Assembly: GCF_963678975.1 (NCBI RefSeq)
Contig: NC_089274.1
Coordinates: 22,095,133 to 22,159,132 of the forward strand
Reading direction: 5' to 3'
From: Dysidea avara
Lineage: Eukaryota; Porifera; Demospongiae; Dictyoceratida; Dysideidae
Length of the DNA: 64,000 nt
Shown here: positions 37,141 through 47,596 of the stretch, piece by piece
Numbering within the stretch: the first letter of the stretch is position 1
Layout of the letters: each line of letters opens with the position of its first letter
Position numbers and translations under genes: made by a program
Notes under the pieces: generated by a model
Database searches by the model: none
Seen by the model: the letters and a program-made list of their open reading frames with translations, nothing else
Told to the model about the DNA's origin: nothing

Positions 37141-37692
37141 CGTGTGTGCTCACTATATGCATTCACATTTCAACTGGGTCCTCTTCTTGTATGTGTACAC
37201 TCAATCACTGCACACACCAACTCCTTTCTATTGAACTTCTAGGCTTGATCAATACTCAAAGGTGACTACTCTAGCTCATCAGTTGTTTGGAGGTAACTTT
37301 TGTAGTCAAGGTGAGGATAATCCTCATGTAAACATAAGTACATTTATGGACTGAAAGTAAACTTGTTTATACAATGCAACATTTCTAATAAATATCACAC
37401 TAGCATGCTAATGTGTGATCTAGGTATGAAACAGTACAGGTAACACTATATTGTGTGTTGTCTTTAAAAGTACTACAATCTGTTATTGCATTTTGAATTG
37501 AATGGTATACTTGCAGACAGTGATACAGAAAGTGACAATGATAATTACCAAATATATTAAGTAGACTAGTACCACAATTTCCAAATGCCTTAGATGATAA
37601 ATTCATTGCATGCTATTTGAATCTTGCATATACATGATGTTTAGCTTAGTTCATAGCTAGTTAGTTGTTCTAAAGAGTTTTGGAAGCATGTA

Positions 37693-40282
37693 TCAGGGGC
37701 AGATCCAGGAGCTGGCAAGGGGAAGGAAATTGTATTGCTGCCCACTTTGGTTGAGGACTCTGCTCAGGTCTTCCTGCAAGTGCTGATAGAAATGGTGGTG
37801 CTGAAAAAAAAATGGTTGAGAGGCTGTAGTCAGCTTGCCCAGAAATTGAGACACAGTATGACCCTGTACTTTGACATTTGCTGTAGTCTTATTGCTCCTG
37901 CCCAAATATACATGCCCTGGAAGGTTGATCTGCATGGTTGTTGAGTCTACCATTAAACCCAGGAATTCTAGTCTCTGGAGCGGAGTGATGATTGACTCTT
38001 CTCCATGTTCAATGCAAACTCCAGGTTCTCCAGTATGAATTGGAGGGCCTTCACATATTCATTCAGTTGTATTGGACTGTGGACTGTCTGCTGTCAGCTA
38101 TGAGCATGTCATCTATATAAATTACAATGTGATTCCTTTGTGCCTGAGAAATACCCATAACTGGCTTCATGGGTTTTGTGAAGGCCATGGGACACAAGCC
38201 AGTCTAAAAGGCAGGCACATCTTTATTTTAATTTATATATAAAGCTGAAAAGCTGTCTGTATGTCTATTTGTCTGTCTGCTTTGTAATGCCGCTAATTTG
38301 ACAACCAAAGCACATATCAAGACACGGGACTTTAACGAAATTAAGTACTTATTATCTAGCAACTCCAAGTTTGTTGTTATAAATCACTACCTGCTTCCGT
38401 TCATTCTCTATAAAGCGGTGAAGTAGAGGAAAACTTAGTTACATTCCAGTCAAAACCATGTACGAACAAATAGTGATGTTATGTGTTTTTGCTTTGTTTT
38501 TGTATTATTTATTGTGGATTGTAAATGTGTATGTATTTATACCTCTGGCAGGGAAGAACAGCTATTGCCAACTGTTTGGAGTTTAAATCATAAATCAAAA
38601 TCAAACAGCCCGCAGAGCATTTGCGCATATAACTGTTACCCAAAGGTCCAGGGTTTGATCCCTGCCTATGACAACTTGATTTTCTTCTCAATCCCACCTT
38701 TTAGTGACATACTTTTTCATATGTCATGCTTACTCACCAATTTGTGCACATATCAACACAATTCACACACTAAATAAAATGCTCATCATCTGGCTTTGTC
38801 ACAAAGTTTATTGCAAGCTTCTACACACTTTCTTTTGTCTGCTACAGCACGTTGAAGTTTATGATGCAGAGAAAACTTTAGCTACATTCCATAGCAACTA
38901 CAGGACAAACAGTTCTGCACTTGGTCTAACACCTCCCTTGGCTCCCTGAAGTTGTTGTGGGTGTAGGCTGCGGGTTTGAATGCACAACTTTTCCATTTTA
39001 TCTATATTTTTGGCACTTAATTTCCTAACTTAACTTTTTTTGCTCATATTAGTTTATAGCATCCTGGTATTGCCTAATACATGATTTGTTAGTGTGGAAT
39101 GTGAAATGGTCCTGCATGAAGAGCAGGTACCAATGCTAGTAACTGGTAATTGGCTCCCTGTACTGAGAATTTTTAGGTACTGTTGGTGTTTTTGGCACAC
39201 TGGGACCATGAAGTATGCATCCTTCAGGTACACTATTGCTATCCAAGTGCGTCCTGCAGTAGAAGTTCTGGAGAGAGTGAATTCCCTCCATTTTGAGTGA
39301 TCACCCTGCTGTTGTTCAGTTTATAATTGGCCTTTTTCTCCCATCTTTCTTTGAAATCAGGAACAGGGAATAGAATCCTCCTCTCCTTCTGACTGCATCT
39401 TTGCCATTCATATATAGCTAGAGCGGGCGTAGTAGGGAGTCTCACTGCTGGCTTGTCAATGGAGCCCTTTACTGTCTCCCAAACCCATTGGTCCCCCATT
39501 ATTTCAATAAACTTCCTGCCAGGGAACTCCACTCCCAGTAGCATTGGGAATAATTCTCAGCTTGTATATATGATATATCATTTTTCAAGTACATAAATGA
39601 GTACAAGGAGTACTTTTTGGTCAACTCTTTGGCTTTGTCTTCCAGTTGTTACCTCCTTTTCCAGTCTGGAAACTGTGTCCCCCTCTGCCATTGTAAGGAG
39701 AGTGCCTCCTGTGTAAGAAGTAGTTGTTTAGACCCCTTCCCCCCAGCCCTGTTGTGTCACTTGAGGAGGGCTTGGAAAATCCCTGACTGTTTGGAGCTTT
39801 AACCTTCCTGAGTTCAAGGGGCTTCTCTTTGATTTCTGCTCCAAGCAGATCAGGAGCTTCAGCCTGTTAGGTTTTGGTGAAGCTTTGACCAAAATACATG
39901 AGGCCCTTGTAGAAGTTTTGCACAACCTTCAGCCTTGTGGGCATTAATACTGGCTTGAAGCATTTTCTGGTACAGAAAGAGTTGCCTTAGCATGCTTCTC
40001 CGCATCATCCATGGACAATAGCTGGCCTATGTTGATGGTCTTTGTAATTCCATAATGGGCCCTAGTATAAGGGTTGCCTTGTAACAACTGCTGGTCGTGG
40101 GACATTACGCCCTTGTAGCATTCTGTCTCCCACACTTTATCAAGCCTTGGAGTCAGGAGATCTTCTGCATTATTAGTCAGTACCTTGAATGTCCCTTTCA
40201 AGAACACCTCTGTGGGGGCCGACACAGTAATGAGGCAAACTCTGTCACGATTGTTTGATGATACCTTAGTAGCACTCTGCAT
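37693..40282 (-). pseudogene. DIRS-like retrotransposon remnant (RT/RNase H region)
   Basis: Minus-strand pieces in three frames form a decayed polyprotein. Seen in order: 40282-39944 (unassigned N-terminal piece), 39544-39239 (DQWVWETVKG), an RT segment near 39240-39150 with LKDAYFMVPVCQKHQQYL and FSVQGANYQ, then CLPF and FTKPMKPV near 38207-38160, the catalytic box YIDDML near 38115, and 37953-37693 with EFLGLMVDS, LGKLTTASQ and HLQEDLSRVL. LKDAYF...VP, FTK..KPV, DD and EFLG are characteristic of DIRS/Ngaro-type reverse transcriptases. Frameshifts and stops are many. No tyrosine recombinase was recognised. The RT is split between GANYQ (about 39145) and CLPF (about 38207) by a foreign insert of about 0.9 kb. 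Confidence 0.65.
38209..39145. mobile_element. Unclassified insert splitting the DIRS-like RT
   Basis: It lies exactly where the RT frame is interrupted. It begins (plus strand) near AATTTATATATAAAGCTGAA and contains a run of GTCTGT, plus two tRNA B-box-like stretches: GGGTTTGATCCCTG near 38650 and GCGGGTTTGAATGC near 38970. It may be SINE material or a small non-autonomous element. Family and exact ends are not resolved. Confidence 0.4.
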
Positions 40283-40472
40283 CCTCCATCCCAGTTGAAA
40301 TCATCTGTTTTGCTGGGGTTAATCTGCTACTGTTAAGACACTGTTATTCTGCCATGTTTCACTGTCTTGCTCAATACTCTGTACCACCTTAGGGTTTTGT
40401 TGGTATGATCTGAGAATGCCTTCACCAGAGTATTCACATTGGCCCATACCAAGTTTACTTGCTTCTGCTACA

Positions 40473-40506
40473 TTAGAGAAGGTCAGCCAGTACTGACCTT
40501 CTCTAA
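40473..40506. repeat. Perfect 14-bp stem hairpin
   Basis: TTAGAGAAGGTCAG and its exact complement are separated by the 6-base CCAGTA. It lies about 190 bp upstream (minus-strand sense) of the DIRS-like remnant. Confidence 0.85.
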
Positions 40507-40539
40507 CATAGCTTCAGGCATTACAATGGTGAATGTGAG

Positions 40540-40645
40540 ATGCTACAATAGAGCAGTCAGTAATTCCACTATATAGAACAGGACGCACAATTATACTACT
40601 TTATTAGAGCAGTCACATAGAATAATGAAATGCTCTAATATAGCA
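40540..40645. repeat. Cluster of CTCTAATAGAG-type motifs
   Basis: ACAATAGAGCAGTCAG, TTTATTAGAGCAGTCACAT and GCTCTAATATAGCAACC lie within about 100 bp. Same motif family as in the hAT-type MITEs, but here no flanking inverted repeat was found. Confidence 0.6.
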
Positions 40646-41332
40646 ACCAGTATTAAATAATAGACTATTTGAAGCAGAAATATCAATGTAAATAGCCTAA
40701 TGCACTATTTAGCTAATGCTCAATTATGAGCAAAATAGTCTTATGCCTAACGTGTTGCAGAGTTACAAGGAATTCACAGAATTACTTACATACGTATTTC
40801 ATTTTGAAGACCCTATTATCAGAAGGCAACAGAACATGTACTTAATATTGAAGTACAGTTGTCTTTCAGTAAACGAATACAAACAAGCAAGGGTCTTTTG
40901 TACAACTTTATTGTGTACATGTACCACACTTTAGCTCATGTAGTAAAGCCAGCCAGGAAAATCTACTCCAATCCTGTTATGTATAATAAGATGGTCTAAC
41001 CTAACCTCATTATCATATATACCACAGTTGGAATAAAAGTTGGATCATGCTACCATACTGTATATTAGGGATCATGGTGTTTTCTTTCCCTTCAAAATCA
41101 CCTGAAAAACAGTATCAGGTTTAGCCTGGCAATATTGTATAAACATAACTCAGCCCAACAATACCAGAACAATCCCAAATCTTTCCAGCAAGTTTCTATG
41201 GAAATTTTTAAATTCTTATTGTATTGAATTTCTAAAGCCAAGCATAACTAAACAATGCATAAAGAAAGCTACACTGTTTGATGTTGCTTTGATTTTGACC
41301 TGAGACATGCCTTTCATCAACAGCAATACATA

Positions 41333-41461
41333 CGTACCGGGGATTTCAGTTCCATTTAAAAAACAGACATTTTGTGTGATGATGTAACCACGTTGTTTTA
41401 AACTTGTTGACGCCATCACACAAAGAGTACAATTTTCAATGGAACTGAAATTCCCAGTACA
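41333..41461. mobile_element. Miniature inverted-repeat hairpin, about 129 bp
   Basis: TACCGGGGATTTCAGTTCCA is mirrored by TGGAACTGAAATTCCCAGTA, with TTTTGTGTGATG against CATCACACAAAG further in. The open frame across it (41216-41488, minus) is therefore probably not a gene. Confidence 0.65.
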
Positions 41462-41926
41462 ATCAATTGCAGAATTCTTGAAAAACATATGCTGTACTGT
41501 GAGTGTTTCTGTAAAGTTACTTGTGAGTAAATTTTGTTGACCTCGTCATGGATTCAACAGCAATTGAACCACACTAATCTTTTTCCTCAGTTTAGCTGAT
41601 CTGGTGTCACTACAAATAGTTTTCCACCCACGGAATGCTTATGGTATGGGTCTTAGTCTTCAATTTGTGTTTGACTTGCTTTGGTGAAGTTGCTTCATTA
41701 AAATCTATTCAAGTATGATAAGGCCTTTATGTAGTGACCTGGTTTCATTATGCTTTTGCTAGGCAATTAAAGGACGTATTATTTAATTAATTGTTTTGTA
41801 ACTCTTGCATCCCCATTTAATCTATTACAGTTCAATGCCAGAAATGTTTCAATACATCAGACACTTATGATCCACTGCTGGACATCAGTGTCATGGAGAC
41901 CAAAACTGCCCCACACTTTTATTATT

Positions 41927-42190
41927 ATTATTCTTTACAGTGACCAGCACTGAAAGTCTAACAGCAACATGTGCTGCAGCCTTCGGATTACCTAACCTAA
42001 TTTCAAGGACTTAGACTTAATGACTTGACTTAATGACTGATTTAATGACTGATAAGGTGTAACAGAAGAGGGGCCAAAGTAAGGAAAAAAATCCCTCTAA
42101 CCCCAGGATTCGAACTGCAGGTCACCCAATATCTAGTAGGGGCCACACTCAGTCTTCCTCCAGGAGGGATGGATTTTCTTCCTTAAATCT
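41927..42190 (-). mobile_element. tRNA-derived SINE copy
   Basis: Read on the minus strand it has a tRNA-like B box (GTTCGAATCC, 42107-42116) and then a body ending GTCAGACTTTCAGTGCTGG and an AATAATAATAA tail. The 3' body matches the next element and the SINE at 55307-55645, so it is a multi-copy family. Confidence 0.6.
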
Positions 42191-42194
42191 AAAG

Positions 42195-42290
42195 TATTTA
42201 TTATTATTATAACACTACAGTGACCAGCACTGAAGGTCTGACAGCAACATATGCTGCAGCCTTAAGATAACCTAACCTAATTGGTAAGGC
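42195..42290 (-). mobile_element. 5'-truncated SINE copy
   Basis: Repeats the 3' body of the neighbouring SINE (CAGTGACCAGCACTGAA, GTCTGACAGCAACAT, GCTGCAGCCTTA.GAT) with its own TAA-rich tail at 42195-42211. Confidence 0.6.
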
Positions 42291-45200
42291 TCCGAAGAAG
42301 ATCACCAAATCAGACATGCTTGATAGGGACTCCTGCCCCAAGTGAGCTGTGTAGTGTTTCATCATAAAAGGCATGCATGCTTATTTATTGGTAGTGCTTA
42401 CTGCTAGGATGTACTGTTATTGTGTGTGCAGTATCACCGTTCTGTTTAATGTTTATGCTGGGAGTGCATGCTCAGTGTTACAAATTTATAGGCTGTCTGA
42501 TTGTTTGTTTGTTAATATTTGGATTCACCATTAGTAAAGGGTTGCGGTACAAAAAAAAATTATAATAAGAGTACTGAATAAATGAACTTAGCTGTATTTG
42601 TAAATATAGTGCACACTATATACAGATTAGTCCCTTGTATCACTGCTTTAATGGCATGATTATATTCTTACCAGTATTCAAGTTTTTATTACACTCCCAT
42701 TTAAAGAGTTACTACTGAAACTAATAACAAGTAGATAGTTTAGAAGTTATATTCGGAGGATTTTTAATTTCAGACTACTTTGTGATGTTTTTGTTCAGTA
42801 ATTTGACCCCTAATGTTGTCTAACACTGCAGTATTCCCCATTGATATATATGACTGAATTTGACAAAACCCGGTTTCGACGCACAAAGCTTCGTTAGGAG
42901 ATATGGCGATTTTCAGTAATCATTGTGTAATAACTTCCCAGTCAGTGCCTACAGCTGTGCAAACACAATTTGCACCAAGTATGCATCTATTTACTAGCTA
43001 TCACTGAGTGGGTGTATACATTTCTGATACTCAAAATTAGCCCTGTTTTGGGCAGCTTTTCTCGAGCGGGTAATAATATCACAGGTAGTAGTAATATAGG
43101 GGTATAAAATGAAGCAAGAAGGCGATTGGAATCCAGAGGCCAAGTTTGGGCTCTCCATGGCCCTCCATGGCCCTCCATGGCCCTCAAATCACTCCAAATT
43201 GACTGAGAACACTATTGGCGAGCTCTCTGAAGTCCCAGCTCACTACACACCATTATCACAAAGCCATGGCCATTCAATGGCACCAATCTCCCACTCATGG
43301 CTTTGACAGGGTCGGAAGAAAGCTGCCACAGAAACCAGACTTGCCAGTCCTGAAGGAAGTACAGTGTGGAATATGATAGTGTATTAGGCCAGCAATCCAT
43401 TTCTGGTAAAAACGTAAGTTTGATTTTGTGTGTGTGGAAGCCTTGTTATGTGAAATCCGGTCACAATTGAATATTAAGAGAGGCATCACGTGAGATCACG
43501 TGATCTAACAATAATACAGATTGCTTGTTTGGCTGCCTCTTGTTATTCCTTGTGTTCCATGGGTTGGTAATAAAGTGTGGGCCTGTTTTCAAGCGTCAAT
43601 TGGTAAGTTACACTTTATATGGGCTATAATGTATTCATGACTATGTACACATGTAGTGATGTCATTGTTGTTATTTTTCAGGTGTAAAATAATGAAGGTG
43701 GCTCAGAAGAAGTTTACCCTTCACTCTCTCCCCATGGTACTGATCATTCAATTGAAGAGGTAGTCACTTTCATCAAGAGTAAATAAAGGAGATAATAACT
43801 CCTCCATTATTTACTCTTGCTGTCATGTAGCAGGGAAATTTTGATGGTGTTAAATTTCTGAGAAAATTGCAAGTGGCTTTAGAATACAACTTAGTGCATA
43901 CATTGTAGAGAATAGAAGAAACTCCCATAGTAATGTCAAAGTTTCATGGGGTATATGTAACCTCTTAAATGAAAGAGCCTCTACAAGTCTATTAGAGGTT
44001 CCTTTGTCAGATGATTGTTTATAATTACACTATACATTAAACTTGAACTTAAGCACCTTCATACTCACTCAACAGTTAAAAATTGGTCTTATTTATTATG
44101 TGCTACTTCTTCCTCCAGGTTCAACTATAACAACTTCTATTGCACAAAGATCAGCAAACATGTGTCCTATCCTGAGTATATCAATCATCATCCTTATATG
44201 AGTGAAACACAGGTAAGAGCTGGATAGTAGTTTGGTTTGCTGGTTGTTAACATGTGCTGTGACTGCAGTCATGTTATATTGCATGTGTGTAATGCATGCA
44301 GTGTAATGTGTGTGTGTGGTGTGTGTGCATGCGTGCGAGCTTGTGTGCGTGTGTATGATGTGTGTATGATGTGGGTATGTCGTGCAATATAATGCACATA
44401 TGTCATGTGCGTTAGTATCTTGATGTTTATAACGCATGCATGTTTACTCAGTCATGTACACCAATAAATGTGTATTTTGCTACATGAGATGTTTACACAA
44501 CATAGTGAAGATCGACCAACCAATCATTAATGGTATTCATGTTCTGTAACATCAACACTGATTCCTGTGGCTATTATCTGTGGCCATATATGTAATCCTA
44601 ATCTGGGGAAACCTGTATCCGTTCCCAATCCTCAAGTTTGACAAAAAATCATTTGATGACATTGTACCATCTCACTGTGGTATGCAACATTTTTAAGCTT
44701 ACTGATTTTCAAAATGCTAAAGTGTGTACCCTATCCACAACACTAGGCACGTGTGATAAGTTGTGCTAATTGGATTGATGCAAGCCACATCACATAATCA
44801 GTCAGTTGACCACTTTGTGTTAGTTCATGTACAAATTTGGTTGGTAACAAAAATTTCTGTGAGTGCCATGAAAATATTTTACCACAAAATTTTGTTAGCT
44901 ACTTCAGTCCAGGTGTAAAATTCATTGTGTTGGTTTGGGAAGGTTCTCTGTACTACATCAAAGAGATACTTGCAGTGCCTGAAAGAAGTACCCTGACATA
45001 TTGTCAGAACAGCATGTTGAGACTTTTCAACTTTGGTCAGTCATCATCAGAATCTCACATGGGAGTACTTGTTGCTACACATACAGTCACTATTCACTGT
45101 TACACAGTATGGAATGCAGTTTTATTTTTATAGCACGCTACATTTTTTGTTCTGCCATACCATGATCTCACCTTATCTTTCAACTGGAATTTTAGGGTAA

Positions 45201-45578
45201 AATGTTTTGTGGCACAGTTTAGCTGGTATGTCAGATCAAAATGGGACTTGGTTCAAACAAATTGTCTGGTGTATTCCTGTAATACAGGCTCTACACTTGC
45301 TGCGTGTTTCTTGCTCAGTACATGCATACTTAAACTTGAAACTTGTATAACTTTGTTGTTTAAAAAAAGGAAAATGACAAAATTGAAATGTACATGTAAG
45401 AGTAATATAATCTATCAAACTGTATCTGTAATGTAATACTTTGAAATCACTCACACAAATAAGTACCAATGCTATTTACAATGTAGGAACATAGTTCTTG
45501 TATGCAAACACACTAGAAGAATATATAATACTTTCTTACTATCATAAATGTCAGACTTTCTAGTGAAGACAGTTGTCA
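42291..45578. other. Unassigned spacer
   Basis: No gene with family support. 43157-43187 holds the 12-bp CCCTCCATGGCC nearly three times in tandem, and 44270-44370 has GT-rich simple sequence. An ORF at 44837-45133 (plus, 98 codons, starting GTG or internal) has no recognisable feature and is not called. Confidence 0.5.
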
Positions 45579-46382
45579 TTACAGTAGGCACTTAAAGGGA
45601 CGGATTTTCATCTCTATCCACCTGGGGTTGTAGTAAATGCCTCCAAAGTCAATAGATCCGAATTGAGCAGGATTGTACTGAGAGTTGAGATTGATACTCC
45701 AACATTGATTATACCACCATCCTCCATTACCAGTAGCATTGCCAACTTTCATTGCACAGTTTCCTGTCCTCCATCTATCATTGTCATTATCATATGTGCT
45801 GAATTTTATGCCATTGAGGTAGTTTTGTGTTGAGAATGGATCAGTAGGAGTTTCACCAGTAAACCCACCAATAGTCAGTGGGTATTCTTCACTGTCACTT
45901 CCTACTCTAAACAGATTGTAGTGAAGGTAGGATCTGGTCTTGTTGGGAAATTCAAAATCAACTCTTAGTTCCCATTGGCCAGTTTGTGTAAGACAGTTCA
46001 TAGCCTTGAGCCCATACCAGAATTCACCATTCAGGTATCCAAATCCTTTCTCATAGTCAGCCCATGATCGGTTAAAATTCTCAGATCCATCTTTCCTCCT
46101 CTGTATCACTGTCCATCCTCCATTTACTGTTGTAGTGTCACAGTACATACTAACTACTGACGGTCTCCCACTACACCAGTTATTCATTTTGTATACACCA
46201 GATGGAGATTGGTCAAAATGATTTTCTTTGAAAACACAACAATTGTCAGAAGGTGGTAACCCACAGGGATATAGATGTTTTTCTGTATTTCTCTTAATTT
46301 CATTTATTTGTTTGTCACAGTATGTACTAGCAACTATCCCAGTAACAAACAGCGATATGATAATGACATGAGGTATTATCAT
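45579..46382 (-). CDS. Secreted FReD lectin, copy 4, intact and most divergent
   Basis: 267 codons from the ATG at 46382 (MIIPHVIIISLFVTGIVAS); a start 16 codons upstream is possible but not conserved. It has the same architecture as copy 1, with signal peptide, Cys linker (YPCGLPPSDNCCVF) and FReD with GGWTVIQRR, GEFWYG, DNDNDRWRTGNCAM, GGWWY and MKIRP. It differs most from its paralogs in the pocket and loop regions: FSTQNYLNGIKF, NQCWSINL and QFGSIDFGG, with a C-terminus ending RPFKCLL in place of RPLNCATQ. Its flanks do not match the 6-kb unit, so it is an older or separately moved copy. A 420-bp MITE lies only 65 bp upstream. Expected role is extracellular sugar or acetyl-group recognition, inferred from family. 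Confidence 0.88.
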   Translation of the reverse strand: MIIPHVIIISLFVTGIVASTYCDKQINEIKRNTEKHLYPCGLPPSDNCCVFKENHFDQSPSGVYKMNNWCSGRPSVVSMYCDTTTVNGGWTVIQRRKDGSENFNRSWADYEKGFGYLNGEFWYGLKAMNCLTQTGQWELRVDFEFPNKTRSYLHYNLFRVGSDSEEYPLTIGGFTGETPTDPFSTQNYLNGIKFSTYDNDNDRWRTGNCAMKVGNATGNGGWWYNQCWSINLNSQYNPAQFGSIDFGGIYYNPRWIEMKIRPFKCLL

Positions 46383-46447
46383 TGTAAATAGATTTGTCTG
46401 CGAGTACACAATTACATGTAAATTTACCATAAGGCTACTATTTTAAT

Positions 46448-46867
46448 GATTTTCTGTTTTTCATCAGCACCCGCCTGTATTGGATTTCCCCATTATTAAA
46501 GATTTAACTATTATTTCATCTGATTAACCAAATACTGAGGATATGCAGTTCAGTTTTCGAGATTGCTGCACTAATACAGTAGACATTGTAGCTAAGCGAA
46601 TGTGAAAGATTGGTGCAATGAAGTTTACAAGTAAGAAGTTGATCCTTGAGTGGAACTGATCACGTGACAAAGGATGTAACTATGTAGCTACATCTAAAGA
46701 GGATAGCTGCGAAACTAGCTGCTAAGTTAGCGAATTGCAGAGAGTATTAGGCCCAGGAGAGTATAGAAGTATGAAAACAAGTCTAGCTAGCTATATGGTG
46801 GCAGGTACTAGGAATAATGGTAGCCCGTACTCTACATTTGGAATTTTCTGATGAAAAACAGAAAATC
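46448..46867. mobile_element. MITE with 20-bp perfect TIRs upstream of FReD copy 4
   Basis: GATTTTCTGTTTTTCATCAG at 46448-46467 is exactly inverted at 46848-46867. The 420-bp body has no ORF. The target duplication is not clear. It covers the likely promoter region of copy 4. Confidence 0.65.
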
Positions 46868-47156
46868 ACCCCTAATACTATTATTGCACAATATCATGGG
46901 ATATGTTATACTGCATGTAATAGCTACCTGTTTAGTGTATGATGTGACATGCAATTTAAACATAACAGCTGAACCTTAAATAAGTGTACTAGGGATAGAG
47001 GCTGTATAGATAACGTGTATTCAGGCAGATAAGCTTCAGACTTTCTTTCTATGTTATCTTTGCTCAGTGTCCATATAGTTAAAACAACCAGAAATTATGT
47101 AGAAAATAGCTTATTGTGGTCCCAAGAAACAAAAGGGTTTAAACTGTAAAGCAAGC

Positions 47157-47510
47157 CAGGGCTTCCCAGAGAAATTAAGGGGCCCGGGGCAAAAAGTTAA
47201 AGTGGGGCCCCAAGGTTTCCACTCTGAATCACATGCTGTAAATCGAAGACCAAAAAAAAAAAAAAAAATGGCTGTTACATACTGATAATGACAATAGCTA
47301 CCCCTCACCAACCATATCTCCTTATTTATAAGCTTGCTACGCTGCTTCTCTGAAGAATACTGTGACTGCTCTATTAGAGTATCTAGATCTGATTGCTCTA
47401 TTAGAGTATATCAATCTTTTATTCAAGGGGCTGGCCTCCTGGAGCCCCTTTCAGGCTGGGGCCTGGGACAAAATGCCCCAGTTGCCCCCCCCATCCTGTG
47501 GGTGGCCCTG
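47157..47510. mobile_element. hAT-type MITE, 354 bp
   Basis: The 8-bp duplicate AAGCAAGC lies at 47149-47156 and 47511-47518. Ends are CAGGGCTTCCC and GGTGGCCCTG. It shares internal sequence with the 21911 element in inverted orientation (A-rich tract, CTTATTTATAA, ACTGTGACTGCTCTATTAGAG) and carries two CTCTATTAGAG motifs. Confidence 0.85.
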
Positions 47511-47596
47511 AAGCAAGCTTGATATTATACTTGTCTAAGGTTATCAGTCATTCTCATTCAACATCTTTGAAGTCTAAAGTGATAGTCATTATGTGC

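Noticed and set aside
36790-37265. VCVCV and THTHT repeat ORFs
   Set aside because: Pure (GT)n microsatellite translation.
41216-41488. 90-codon minus-strand ORF with several Cys
   Set aside because: It spans a palindromic miniature element, which explains the sequence better than a gene.
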